Shown here one piece after another: positions 22,682 to 34,438 of a stretch of 64,000 bases of DNA. The DNA lies in assembly GCA_019096155.1 (NCBI GenBank), contig JAHCVI010000003.1:4030001-4094000 (forward strand), written 5' to 3'. Both the position numbers and the translations under genes were made by a program. The notes beneath the pieces are model-generated. The model saw only the letters and a program-made list of their open reading frames with translations, was not told the origin of the DNA and searched no databases. Source of the stretch: Staphylotrichum longicolle. Lineage: Eukaryota; Ascomycota; Sordariomycetes; Sordariales; Chaetomiaceae. Within the stretch, counting starts at the first letter, position 1, and each line of letters starts with the position of its first letter.

Positions 22682-23067
22682 GGACACTCAGGAAGGAACC
22701 GGGGGCGGCTCCCCGACGGAGGCTGGCAACCTGAGCCAAGTTTCATCCGAAAGGAAGTGGTTGCCCCTCCGATTCGCCCTGCGCGAGCAATGCGCCCGCA
22801 ATGATTGGCTTGACGCCGCCGCTCCCGACTCAGACAGCCCTGCATACCCCTGCTTATCGCTTTATCACAGAAGCCGCTATCCCTGATTTAGCGGCGGCGG
22901 AGGGCGGTGAGACGGCGCGCAATGCAGAAATTTTGAGGCAAAGGCGAGAAAAAAGTTTTCGGCGCCGCCTACCCCTCCATGGACCCGTGTGGGTCCCGCC
23001 AGACCCTCCCAGACCCTGGCACGCCTCTTTGGGTTCCAGAAAGGCTGTGCGCACGGCGAATCTTTTT

Positions 23068-23165
23068 TTAAATACTCTCTCCCTCTCTCCCCTCCGCGCA
23101 GAATCCTCCCCTCTCCTGTTTCCCTCAGGTCTCCCTCCCTCTTCTTTCTTTTCGACTGTTTCGTT
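23068..23165 (+). promoter_or_regulatory. Pyrimidine-rich tract of the eEF3 promoter / 5' leader
   Basis: About 100 nt made mostly of C and T (CTCTCCCT-type repeats), 290-380 nt before the eEF3 start codon. CT-rich boxes are typical of strongly expressed fungal housekeeping genes. Confidence 0.5.
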
Positions 23166-23449
23166 CTCTCGAGGACGCTCTCCACTCAGTCATTTACTTT
23201 CTTGCGACTTCTTCATAGAAGGGCCAAGATAGAGTAGACATTTCGACTCTCCATCGAAATTCTACGGGCTCACCAGCAACCCCGACGCCCTCCCCAGGAT
23301 ACCCGATAGACGGCGTTCCGTTCGCATTTCCGAATAGACGGGCAGGATTAGTTTCCTTCTCGGATTCGCGACCCTCATAGACTCTCGGTCTCTCTTTTTC
23401 GATTTCGACACCATCGTCTTATCTCGATAAAAACAAAAAATCAGCCATA

Positions 23450-26400
23450 ATGCCTTCCGCCCAGGTCGCCGCCGAGAACGCCAAGAGCGTCAAGGTTCTC
23501 GACGAGCTCATGCAGAAGCTCACCATCTCCAAGGAGGCCGATGCCATCAAGGAGTCTGCCGCTGCCCTCGCTTCCTTCATCAACGGTCGCATCGAGGACC
23601 TCGAGACCCCCACCAAGTAAGATAACGCCCCCGCCCCGCCCCAAGGCGAACCCCGCTCTACCCCTCCACACATGGCCCCTCTGCCTTTGCCACCATTTTG
23701 AAAGCGGCCACAGCTGCTTTGTGCGCTGTCAAAGCCGGCCCACAGTCACCGCTTGTCTCTTGCCGCTAAGAGAAAGTGGTTGGGCTGGGCCGCTTGGTTG
23801 CCGAATCAGATGGCAGCATTGCTCCAGGCGCTCCCCCTCGCCCACTGGAAAAATTTTCAGCGGGCATTTTAGGCGTCGCACCAAAAAAAAAATTGGAGAA
23901 TAACTGGAGCTGACATGTGACGCCGTCTCTAGGACCGTCGAGGCTCTCAAGAAGCAGCTCGCCAACAAGAAGGATGCCGCCGTTCGCGAGAAGGCGCTCC
24001 TGGCCATCCAGGCCATCGCTCAACACTCCGAGGTCTCTGCCGGTGTTGAGCCCTACCTCGTCGCCCTCCTCCCCAGCGTCCTCGCTGGCGCTGGCGACAA
24101 GATCACCGCCGTCAAGAATGCCGCCATTGCTGCCGCTCTGGCCATTGCTGAGGCCGTGAACCCCAATGCCGTCAAGGCTACTCTCCCCGCCCTCATCGAC
24201 TCGCTGAGGAACGCTCAGAAGTGGCCCGAGAAGATGACGGTGCTCGACTTCATCGACACCCTCATCCGCACCGCCCCCACTCAGACCTCTCTCCGTGTTC
24301 CTGAGCTCATTCCTGTTGTCTCCGAGGCCATGTGGGACACCAAGAAGGAGGTCAAGGACCGCGCCTACAAGACCATGGAGAAGGTCTGCCAGCTGATTGT
24401 CAACCGCGATATCGAGCGCTTCATCCCCGAGCTCATCAAGTGTATCGCCAAGCCCGAGAACGTCCCCGAGACCGTTCACTTGCTCGGTGCCACCACTTTC
24501 GTTACTGAGGTCCAGGAGCCCACTCTTGCCCTCATGGTTCCCCTGCTTGACCGTGGTCTCAACGAGCGCGACACTGCCATCAAGCGTAAGGCCGCCGTCA
24601 TCGTCGACAACATGTGCAAGCTCGTCGACGACCCGAACATCGTCGCTCCTTTCTTGCCCAAGATGATGCCCGGTCTCCAGAAGAACTACGACAACCTCGC
24701 TGATCCCGAGGCCCGTGAGAAGACCAAGCAGGCCCTCGACACCCTCGTCCGCGTCGGCAACGTCGTCGACGGCAAGATTCCCGAGGTCAGCAACCACGGC
24801 GACATTGCCACCGTCCTTGGCCACCTCAAGGCCATCGTCACTGGCAAGAACGCTGCTGCCCTGGAGAAGTTCGCTCCGGTTGCCGAGTACGCCGCTGCCA
24901 TCGCTGGTCAACTCGTCGACGAGAAGGCCACTGATTCGGCCAGCTGGGCCGAGAGCGTCAAGCCCTACATCACCATCCTCGTTGGCGATGACGAGTCTCA
25001 GGCTGTCGTTGACCAGCTCCGCAAGCGCGCCATCCCCGGTGCCGCCGCTGAGGATGAGGTTGAGGACGATGAGGAGGAGGGCGAGGATCTGTGCAACTGC
25101 ACCTTCTCGCTCGCCTACGGTGCCAAGATCCTGCTCAACCAGACCAGCCTCCGCCTCAAGCGTGGCCAGCGCTACGGCCTGTGCGGTCCCAACGGTTCCG
25201 GCAAGTCTACTCTCATGCGCGCCATCAACAACGAGCAGGTCGAGGGCTTCCCCAAGCAGAGCGAGGTCAAGACCGTCTTCGTCGAGCACGACCTGGACTC
25301 TGAGGATACTGAGATGACCACGATCGACTGGACCATGAAGAAGCTCGCCGAGGCTGGTGTCACCACCACCAAGGAGGATGTCATCAAGCAGCTGACCGAG
25401 TTCGGCTTCAGCGACCAGATGATTCAGGGCGAGATCAGCGCCCTGTCCGGTGGTTGGAAGATGAAGCTGGCTCTGTGCCGTGCCGTCTTCGAGGCTCCCG
25501 ACATTCTTCTTCTCGACGAGCCCACCAACCATCTCGATGTCAAGAACGTGAAGTGGCTCGAGGACTACCTCATCAACTCGCCCTGCACTTCCATCATCGT
25601 CTCGCACGACAGCGGCTTCCTCGACAACGTCTGCCAGCACATTGTCCACTACGAGCGCTTCAAGCTCAAGCGCTACAAGGGCAACCTCAAGGAGTTCGTC
25701 CGTCGCGTCCCGTCTGCCAAGTCGTACTACGAGCTCGGTGCCTCCGAGATCGAGTTCACCTTCCCCGAGCCCGGTTTCCTCGAGGGTGTCAAGACCAAGG
25801 CCAAGGCCATCCTCCGTGCTACCAAGATGAGCTTCCAGTACCCCGGTACCACCAAGCCCCAGATCACGGACATCAGCTTCCAGTGCTCGCTCGGCTCGCG
25901 TATCGCCGTCATTGGCCCCAACGGTGCCGGCAAGTCCACCCTCATCAACGTGCTCACTGGTGAGCTCATCCCCACCGGCGGTGAGATCTACCAGCACGAG
26001 AACATCCGTATCGCCTACATCAAGCAGCACGCTTTCGCCCACATTGATAACCACCTCGACAAGACCCCGTCCGAGTACATCCAGTGGCGTTTCCAGACTG
26101 GCGAGGATCGCGAGACCATGGATCGCGCCAACAAGATCATCACCGAGGCTGATGAGGAGGCCATGAACAAGATCTTCAAGGTCGAGGGCTCGCAGCGCCG
26201 CATCATCGGCATCCACGGCCGCAGGAAGTTCAAGAACAGCTACGAGTACGAATGCTCGTTCGCTCTCGGCGAGAACGTTGGCATGAAGAACGAGCGCTGG
26301 GTCCCCATGATGACCGCCGACAACGCCTGGCTGCCGCGCAGCGAGCTGCTCGCTTCTCACCAGAAGATGGTTGCTGAGGTCGATATGAAGGAGGCCCTCG

Positions 26401-27003
26401 CCTCGGGTCAGTTCCGTCCTCTGGTCCGCAAGGAGATCGAGTCTCACTGCGCCAACTTCGGTCTCGATGCCGAGCTGGTTTCTCACTCGCGCATGCGCGG
26501 TCTCTCTGGTGGCCAGCGTGTCAAGGTTGTGCTCTCTGCTTGCTCGTGGCAGCGCCCCCACTTGATCGTCCTCGACGAGCCCACCAACTACCTCGACCGT
26601 GACTCTCTCGGTGCCCTGTCCAAGGCGCTCAAGAAGTTCGAGGGTGGTGTCATTATCATTACCCACAGCGCCGAGTTCACCAAGGACTTGACCGAGGAAG
26701 TCTGGGCTGTCATGGACGGCAAGATGACTCCTTCCGGCCACAACTGGGTCCAGGGCCAGGGTAGCGGCCCTCGCCTCAAGGCTGATGAGGGTGAGGAGGA
26801 GGAGAAGTTCGACGCCATGGGCAACAAGATTGAGTCGACCAAGAAGAAGGCCAAGCTCTCGAGCTCTGAGGCGCGCAAGAAGAAGAAGGAGCGTATGGCC
26901 CGCCGGAAGCGCGGTGAGGAGGTATGTCTACCCATCACTCTAATTGCAACGACATCAAAGATGCTAACATGTTCAACAGGTCTTCAGCGACGAGGACGAC
27001 TGA
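23450..27003 (+). CDS. TEF3: Translation elongation factor eEF3 (fungal ABC-F ATPase)
   Basis: Fungus-specific ribosomal ATPase that helps release tRNA from the E site during each elongation cycle. Three exons with introns 23617-23932 (316 nt) and 26922-26979 give 1,059 residues, matching the usual length of about 1,050. An N-terminal HEAT-repeat region (about 10-320) precedes ABC domain 1 with Walker A GPNGSGKST, signature LSGGWKMK and LLLDEPTNHLD, and ABC domain 2 with GPNGAGKST, signature LSGGQRVKV and VLDEPTNYLD. The insert in ABC2 corresponds to the chromodomain. The tail is Lys-rich (KKKERMARRKRGEE) and ends VFSDEDD in its own tiny last exon. Codon use is strongly C-ending, as expected for very high expression. 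The frame is intact. Confidence 0.97.
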
Positions 27004-27711
27004 ACGTCTCGCTCTCTGGTCTTTCTCATGGCTTCAGCGTCACGATCGGGTATACAAAAGTTGCTTTCTTTCTTTCTGGGTTCGGGTTGCATGGTCGGGC
27101 CTTAATGGGATTATGTCTTTCATGTTTCGTCAGGATGATCGCGATGCCTCTGATGCCCCCCGCAATGTATCTATGGCTGGCGATGGCGAGGACTTGTCCG
27201 CTCAGGACTGGAGACCCTGAGGCGGCTGGTCCGGATTCTCCATCGGCCGGACAGGAGGGAAGATACCCACACGAATGGGCGGGAGTTCTCTCATGGATAG
27301 AGGATAATTTAGATCATGATGATACCAAGACTCGACGAGTGATTTGTAATACGTGTCAAGCCTTTCAATGTCGCTAGTGCAGGTGCCGAGTCCCAAGTTG
27401 AAGTAATGCTTGAACATCATGATCCCCAGCAAGGACGTTGGCGAAAAGCGAAAGTAGAGCTCGTTTTGCAACGCGCACTCATCATGTCAGACTCTAGAAG
27501 TGTGAAGTCAATTCGCGCCTATACAACAACAGCAAAACTACCGACGGGTATCCCAGATGCTCCATGTCGCGGGGATATCAATCCTGACCCAAACCGCCTT
27601 GTCCGTTCCCTTTCTCAACCTGTCCCATCCGAAACGCCGCAAATCCACATGCGCAATGCTCCATTTTCCGGGTAAAGCGCTGTCAAGCCCCCTGCCACCT
27701 GTACCTATTCC
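27004..27711. other. Convergent intergenic region between eEF3 and the macro-domain gene
   Basis: 3' regions of two convergent genes; I see no further gene. Confidence 0.5.
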
Positions 27712-28704
27712 TCACAGTCCCTTCTGTTTTTGCTTCTTTCTGGCGCGGCCATCATCCGACGGGTCCGTTGTCGGGGCGCTGGGAAGCTCTTGTGCGACGG
27801 CCTTGGCCTCGGCCTCGAGCTTTGCTTCGTCCGCGTCGCTTGTTTCGCTCTCGTCGTTGGTTTGTGTCTTGTCGTCGTCGGAGGCGGGAGGGAAGTAGAG
27901 CCTGGAGAATCCCCGCGACCCCAGCGGTTAGCCAGTCGTCTTTCCTTGATGTCTCGGAAGAAGAACAGAGGGTAGGTGGGTTGGTAGGGGAAGGAGGGAA
28001 ACGTACGGAAGAAACTCATCGTACGCCGCCACGTCGTTGGCGACGTACGTCACGATCACCACCTTGTCGATCCCCTTCCCGCCGTCCCGCACCAGGAACT
28101 TGCGGATCGCACTCAGCGCCGCCGGCGCCGCCTCCCGGCTCGGATACCCGTAGATCCCCGTGCTCAGCGCGCTGAACGCGACCGTGCGACACCCGTGCTC
28201 CGCCGCCAGCTCGAGGCTCTTGGTGTAGCACCCCGTCAGCAGCCGCTCCGACTTGGCCGGGTCGGAGGCGTCGTACACGGGGCCGACGGCGTGGATTACT
28301 TTCTTGCAGGGCAGGAGGTAGGCGTTGGTGATCTTGGCGGAGCCGGTCGCGCAGCCGTGCAGGGTGCGGCACTCGTCGTAGAGCTGGGGGCCCGCGGCGG
28401 CGTGGATCACGCCGTCGACCGCGCCGCCGCCCAGGAGCGAGCGGTTCGCTGCGTTGACGATCGCGTCGACGGCCAGGGAGGTGATGTCGGTGCGGATGAG
28501 GCCCACGCGGTCGTTGAGGGACTTGGATGGGGTGGGGAGGGTGGCGCCGGTGTTGGGGCCGATGAGGGTTTGGGAGAGAGCGGTGCCGGGGGCTGCTGGG
28601 GCGAGTTTGTGGAGTTTGTAGAGGAGGGAGAGGGAAGGGATGGAGGAGGCCGGGGTGATTGGGGCGCGGCGGGGCATCTTGGTGGTGAAGCTGCGGATGG
28701 ACAT
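27712..28704 (-). CDS. Macro-domain ADP-ribosyl hydrolase (MacroD-like)
   Basis: Expected to remove ADP-ribose from acidic residues or hydrolyse O-acetyl-ADP-ribose. One intron, 27902-28006, gives 295 residues. The macro domain spans about 60-235: DITSLAVDAIVNAAN, the catalytic glycine loop LLGGGAVDGVIHAAAG, the central VIHAVGPVYD strand, and the phosphate-binding ALSTGIYGYP loop. This arrangement is that of the MacroD1/D2 and yeast Poa1-like group. The N-terminus (SIRSFTTKMPRRAP) is basic and free of acids, so a mitochondrial presequence is possible; a second ATG nine codons on could give a cytosolic form. The C-terminal tail after YFPPASDDD is acidic, then ends in a Lys/Gln-rich KKQKQKGL that could be a nuclear signal. 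It is divergent from the glutaminyl-tRNA synthetase gene. Confidence 0.9.
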
Positions 28705-29583
28705 GCGGAGGAGGTTGGGTCTTGTGGTAGTGATAAGGGTCGATGATGGTGAGGTTGTTCAAACGCTGTTCGACCAAGAGGCGTTCAGGAGTCGATCGAG
28801 TGCTCTGTTGACGGGAGTTGTAGGAGGCGTTTACCTTTGGCCGCAGACAAGCAGACGAGCGCCGAGTGTGAAAGAACCCAATAAAGACTGGACACTTGAC
28901 GGTTGCGGCAGCAAAGCTGATCAAGAAAACAGGGCACGAGAAGGACAAGGCGGGGTCCCTCTTGGTGCAGCTCGTGTCAAGGCACTTTGAAGGAGCCTTG
29001 CACGCGATACCAATCAATTCATCGGCACAGCTGCGATATTGCTACGGCCTGGACCACAACAGCAAGTTGCAACACATGCAAGAGAGCAAAAGTGACTGGC
29101 GTCAATGGATTCGTCCAACGGGGAACGGGACAAAGGGTCTAGAGTGTTCGTGCAGCACCGGCCTTCAAACCATTTGCAACAAGAACGATGTTTGCACTGC
29201 TGGGTTGTTGCACAATGGAAGTGGCTACCCCGCCACCGTCATCGCTTATCTTATCTCCCGCGGTATCTGGCGGACCCCTGTCGCGTGCCATTGACCGCTG
29301 CCCCTCCCTGGCCGCGCCCCTCCAATAATTTTGCCAGGCCCAACAGAACCGAGCACCTTGACTCACCGGCGCCCGGACAGGAGATAGCAGAACTTCAGCC
29401 GTTTCATATCAACCGCTCGTTCCCGTTTTTGATTTTAGCGAGGGCATAGCATTTGCCAGGTCCTACTTTGAATCCCACGACTCGACAAGTCTCAGCACCA
29501 GTTCGAGCGCACCCAACCCGACCCAACCCTTCCCAGGGTTTTCATCGCAACCCCGATCCAACGACCGCAAGCTCGACGCAACC
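28705..29583. other. Divergent promoter region of macro-domain and GlnRS genes
   Basis: 879 nt between two gene starts, with no supported gene of its own. Confidence 0.5.
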
Positions 29584-31819
29584 ATGGCGGACGCTGTCGC
29601 AGATGCCGCTGCCAAGCTGCAGCTCGCTGATGCCCCGGCCGACAACGGCGCAAACGGCGCAAAGCTCCAGCTCGACGAGGAGACGGGCGAGTGGGTGTCC
29701 AAGGGAGAGCTCAAGAAGCGCCTGGCGAAGCGCGCGAAGAAGGCCATGAAGGAGAAGAACAAGGATGCGACAGACACCCCCGCCGCCCTCAAGGCTGCCC
29801 AGGCCGGCGCCGCCCCGAAGAAGCCCAAGGAGAAGACCGAGGACGCGCCCGTCGACACCGATGCCATGTTCAAGCAGGGCTTCCTCAACGACGTCTACAA
29901 TGAGCGCCCTGACAAGAACGTCTTCACACGGTTTCCCCCCGAGCCCAACGGCTTCCTCCACATCGGCCATGCGAAGGCCATTGCCGTCAACTTTGGCTTT
30001 GCTCGGTATCACGGTGGCAAGTGGTACGTGGATCCGACCTCAGGCTGCCGTTGAACCAAGACTGACTCCAACTGCGCATCACAGCTATCTGAGATTCGAC
30101 GACACCAACCCAGAGGCCGAGGAAGAGATCTACTTTACGGCCATTGAAGAGATGGTGCGCTGGCTCGGCTTCGAGCCCTACAAGATCACGCACTCGAGCG
30201 ACAACTTTGACAAACTCTACGAGCTGGCCGAGAAGCTTATCGGGCTGGACAAGGCCTACGTCTGCCACTGCGGAGGTATGTTGGTTCCTTTGCTGGGCCA
30301 TTGCTCTGTTCACTACTGACAACAGTAGACGAGGATCTCAAGCTTCAGCGCGGTGGCGAGAAGGGGACGAGTCCCCGCTTCCGTTGCAAGCACGCCGAGC
30401 AGTCCGTCGAGGAGAACCTGCAGAAGTTCCGCGACATGCGCGACGGGAAATACAAGCCGAGGGAAGCATTCTTGCGCATGAAGCAGGACGTACGTTGTTA
30501 GCCTACCTTTTGTCTCGTGTTCTTCGACTGACCTGTCCAGATCACCGATGGCAACCCTCAAATGTGGGATCTTGCTGCCTACCGTGTGCTCGACAAGCCT
30601 CATCACAGGTCTGGCTCCAAGTGGAAGATCTACCCAACCTACGACTTTACCCGTAGGTGCTTCACCATCTGGTTTGCAGACGATTGCTAACCTTGACAGA
30701 CTGCTTGTGCGATAGTTTCGAGGGCATCACGCACTCGCTCTGCACCACCGAGTTTTTCCTGAGTAGGACTTCTTATGAGTGGTTGAACAAGCAACTGGTA
30801 GAGTTCCAGCCCATGCAGAGGGAATACGGTCGTCTGAGCATCTCTGGTTCAGTGCTCTCCAAGCGTAAGCTGAAGGAGTTGGTCGACAAGAAGTACGTTC
30901 GGGGCTGGGATGACCCCCGCCTCCACACACTGATCGCAGTACGGCGGAGAGGTGTTCCTCCGGGTGCCATCCTCGAGTTTGTGAACGAGCTCGGCGTCAC
31001 AACGTCAAACAGCATTATTCAGTACTCCCGGTTTGAGCAGACCATCCGCCGCTATCTCGAGCGCACGGTGCCGAGGTTGATGCTTGTGCTCGACCCGGTA
31101 CTTGTGGTTATCGAAGACGCGGACGAGTTTGACGGGACGGAGCTCACCGCGCCTTTCTCGCCCAAGAACCCCGCTATGGGCGACCACAAGATCAAGTTCA
31201 CCAAGTCCGTCTACATCGACCGGTCCGACTTCCGCGAAGTCGACAGCAAGGACTACTTCCGCCTCGCTCCGGGCAAGACGGTCGGTCTCCTGCAAGCACC
31301 CTTCCCCATCAAGGCCACCAGCTTCACCAAGGACGAGGCCACCGGCAAGGTCACCGAGATCCGTGCCGTGTTTGACCGCGAGACCAAGAAGCCCAAGACG
31401 TTTATCCAGTGGGTGGCTGCTGGCGAGGGCTCCGGTTCGCGCAAGTGCGAGGTGCGCCTGTACAACACACTGTTCAAGTCGGATAACCCGGCCGCGGCCG
31501 AGGGCGGGTATCTCAATGACATCAACCCGGAGAGCGAGATCATCTATCCTGACGCCGTGATCGAGTCGGGCTTCGACGAGGTCAAGGCGCGCGCCCCCTG
31601 GCCCGAGGCGGCCGGCGAGGACAAGCTTGGCAAGGGCGGTCCGGAGTCAGTGCGGTTCCAGGGCATGCGCGTCGCCTACTTTGTGAGTTGTCTCCGTTGT
31701 TTCGTACACGCTAAAGTTGCGCTGACGATGGTTTCTAGGCTGTGGACTCGGACAGCACGGACGACAAGATTGTGCTCAACCGCATAGTTTCGCTCAAGGA
31801 GGACAAGGAGAAGAGCTGA
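29584..31819 (+). CDS. GLN4: Glutaminyl-tRNA synthetase, cytosolic
   Basis: Class I aminoacyl-tRNA synthetase charging tRNA-Gln. Six exons with introns 30024-30084, 30276-30328, 30490-30540, 30653-30699 and 31683-31738 give 655 residues. The HIGH signature is in PPEPNGFLHIGHAKA, the YLRFDDTNPE block follows, and the KMSKS equivalent is VLSKRKLKELV. The C-terminal anticodon-binding beta-barrel runs to the end. The N-terminus is a short Lys-rich helix (KKRLAKRAKKAMKEK, about 43-60) instead of the large N-terminal domain of yeast Gln4. The acceptor of intron 2 is a CAGTAG tandem: using the first AG adds one Val, using the second gives HCGDEDLKLQ. All frames close cleanly at 31817-31819. Confidence 0.95.
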
Positions 31820-32912
31820 TTCTGCTGACCGAGAGCGACTGATGGATTAATGTGTGAAGCAAGTCCTGGACATTGTGCGGCATAGACAGCGGTATTACAA
31901 GAACATGGGCGATTCAGGCTTTACCTTCTGACTCACTGGACCTGCAAATCTCCGGTCTCTCGCGTGAATGAGAATGCCGTCCGACGTTGCGTGCAACTTG
32001 GCCACGACAACTTGTCCACCATTCCAGAAACCTGGGAGCCAGTGAAAGCTGCAAACATTGTGTCATCTTTGGATTACACCAGCAGGCGTCAGCCTACGGG
32101 CCCGTGTTTGAGCCTGTTGCACCAGAGCCCTTCTGTTGAGGTCTTCAGTTGAAGTCGGCGGTTAGAAAAGTAAGAACAGCTGTGTTTTCTCTGACTGTCC
32201 CATTCGATGTCCTCGCCGCCGCCTACGAAGACAAAGACGGCACCAGCCAGACAACAGACTGCCGCGAATCGTTGTGGCGCCAACGGCTTATTGCCCAGAA
32301 AGGGCACCGGGGCTAACCCACCACCAGCCTCATAATCTTCTTGTCCATGGGCTGGCAACCCCAACCCACTGCGTAACTCTCGCGTAACTCCCGGCCTGCC
32401 GGGTATCTTGCCCTCACCGAACATGTTCTTGTTACCCACGCCTCTCGGCGTGTTCTCAACTGCCGAGCACCTTGCGGAACACCTCACCGCCAGTCGTCAT
32501 CTGGCGGCTACGGCGAGTTGCTGCTTGATCATCTGAGGCTCGGGGTTGGACAAACCCGTGAGAGACAGCAAGCTTGTATCCCCTCGTCACCCCCGACAGT
32601 TCTGCCTTATCTACTACTTATTTCTCTTGCCCTTTCCGCGAGTTCCTCCCTCAAGATGGTTTCCCAGAAAAGTCTCGTTTTGCCATCTCCCTCTGCCTGC
32701 GGCTCACCTGTCCCTCTCAAGCCCAACCCATCTCTTCAACCACCGCTTCAACACACTCGTATTATTTAATTACGACGTCAGCCACAACCCCGCAACCCTT
32801 CGTACTTCTTCAAAACACACCTTACAAAACACACCTCATCATCCTCTCCGCGAATATAATATTGCTCCTTGCCCATATCATACATCTACACAAGCATCCG
32901 TCAAGCGCCGCC
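31820..32912. other. Intergenic region 3' of GlnRS
   Basis: No gene recognised. The part from about 32550 on is pyrimidine-rich and could be the leader of the small gene at 32913. Confidence 0.4.
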
Positions 32913-33158
32913 ATGTGCTCCATCACCATCAACCAGCCTTGCTACTCACGCCACCACGACAGCCACATCACCATCACTCACAGCAGCTACCGCCGCCCGT
33001 GTCGCAGGTGTTGCCGCTACCAGTGCCGCTGCTGGTGTTGGTGCTATTCCTCGGGCTGTTATTCGGATTATTCCCATTATGAGGAGTGGTACGTCGGAGC
33101 GTTGATTTCTGCTGTACATTTCTATGCCCTCTTTCATTTTTTTTTTTTTGGTCTTTAA
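32913..33158 (+). CDS. Small Cys/His/Tyr-rich protein, hypothetical
   Basis: Open frame of 81 residues starting MCSITINQPCYS in a good initiation context (GCCGCCATGT). The first 55 residues are rich in Cys, His, Arg and Tyr (CRRCCRYQCRCWCWCYSSGCYS). A GTACGT donor-like site follows the EEW codons, so the last 20 residues may be intron. I do not recognise a family. Low-complexity composition could also arise from non-coding CA/GT-rich sequence. It shares its Met-Cys start with the proteins at 38.6 and 43.3 kb. Confidence 0.35.
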   Translation: MCSITINQPCYSRHHDSHITITHSSYRRPCRRCCRYQCRCWCWCYSSGCYSDYSHYEEWYVGALISAVHFYALFHFFFFGL

Positions 33159-34438
33159 TGTCCGTGGAGTTGTATGCCAGTTTAGGGGACGAGGTTGTGG
33201 ATTGGGAGGGGTTGGGTTGTGTTTGGGGCTTAGACTCTTAGTCAAGGCACAATCGATTTGTTCCATCTTGTTTACTTATTGCTGCGGTCTCGATCCGGTT
33301 GGGACAATCAGTTCTGCTTCTGGATTTCCCATGACATTCCCTCAAACAAAGTCGTTTCGCAAAAATAGTAGTGTATGAAAAACAAATGCATTAACACTTG
33401 CTGTGTTAGGTTTGAGGAAGAGAGGAGGGAGCGTGAGAGATGTGGAAGAGGGCACGATTGGGGTTGGGATTGCGATTGGATTGGGGAGCGGCGGAGAAGA
33501 AGAGGATGGTCGGAGAGATGGGGGCGGAGGGGGAGATGAGCGGTTGCGGGTCTAGTTGGGAGTGATGAACAAGGCAACGAAGTGTAGTGTAGGAAGTCGT
33601 TGTGCTGGGGATGTTTGAGCACTTCAAGATGGGACAGACAGGAGGAGATATGAGATGAGGGCAAGCTGTTGCCGAGGAAGCGACGCCATCCGATTTTGAG
33701 GACTGGTTCCGTTTGGTTGGTCACTGCAATACGAGCGTTGATGTTGTTGTGCTGTTACTTCCCCCAGGAAACTCGCTTGCGTCGCTGAATCTGTCCTTTG
33801 CCCTGTGAGGTATAATGCAAAGTGCTACGGATGGGTTTGGATGTCTGCCACCCAGCCATTGAATGTAGGTAGTTAGCACAGCAGGCAAGAAGGCGAATAA
33901 GTGCAAGTCTCGGTCTTCAGGTAAACACACCCGTCATTGTGTCTAGCTGGCCAGGCGGAGGGAATTGGATTTGCAATTGGCGGCAAAACCTCGAGCAAAT
34001 TCCCGGTCATTCGCGTCTGTGACGGCTAGTTGAGATTGCCACGGCTGTGAGTTGTGTAGACGACAACTGGTCATGGTGTTTGCTATCTATTTTGATAAAC
34101 GCCTGGTAAGATCGACGGATGGATCAAGCAAAACCCTGCACGCATGTGCCTTAATTAAGGTTATGTCGGTGCCTGCGCCTCGCCAGGCAGTTGAGCACAG
34201 CCAGTCAGGGGTTATTGCGCCGTTTCAGGGGCTCAGCAGCTTTGAAGGATGCGACCCCTGTCCTGAGAGAAACCTCGCATTTGCCATGTTAAAGTCCGAG
34301 CCTGCCTCACATGTTACAGATTCGTTTTAATTCAGCTCAGTCTCATTGACGTTTTGGCATCTGCACTGATTTTTTTCTGTTGTCTTTTAACGTCCTCGAC
34401 TCGGCAGGACAGATGCCAACACGAACTCAGGGGTAACC
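33159..34438. other. Intergenic region upstream of the DUF6536 gene
   Basis: 1.3 kb with no coding signal I trust. It contains the 12-bp palindrome CCTTAATTAAGG near 34151. Confidence 0.45.

Larger units (their letters stand above)
21069..23449. other. Long intergenic region before eEF3
   Basis: 2.4 kb without a gene I can support. A possible coding relic lies at 22466-22681 and a pyrimidine-rich promoter tract at 23068-23165; both are listed separately. Confidence 0.5.

Noticed and set aside
23766..26741. 991-codon open frame antisense to eEF3
   Set aside because: Shadow of strong codon bias in eEF3; composition is Leu/Glu/Asp/Gly/Val-rich and shows no domain.
28016..29017. 333-codon minus-strand frame across the macro-domain gene
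   Set aside because: Pro/His/Arg-rich translation of another frame; the macro domain is in the adjacent frame.
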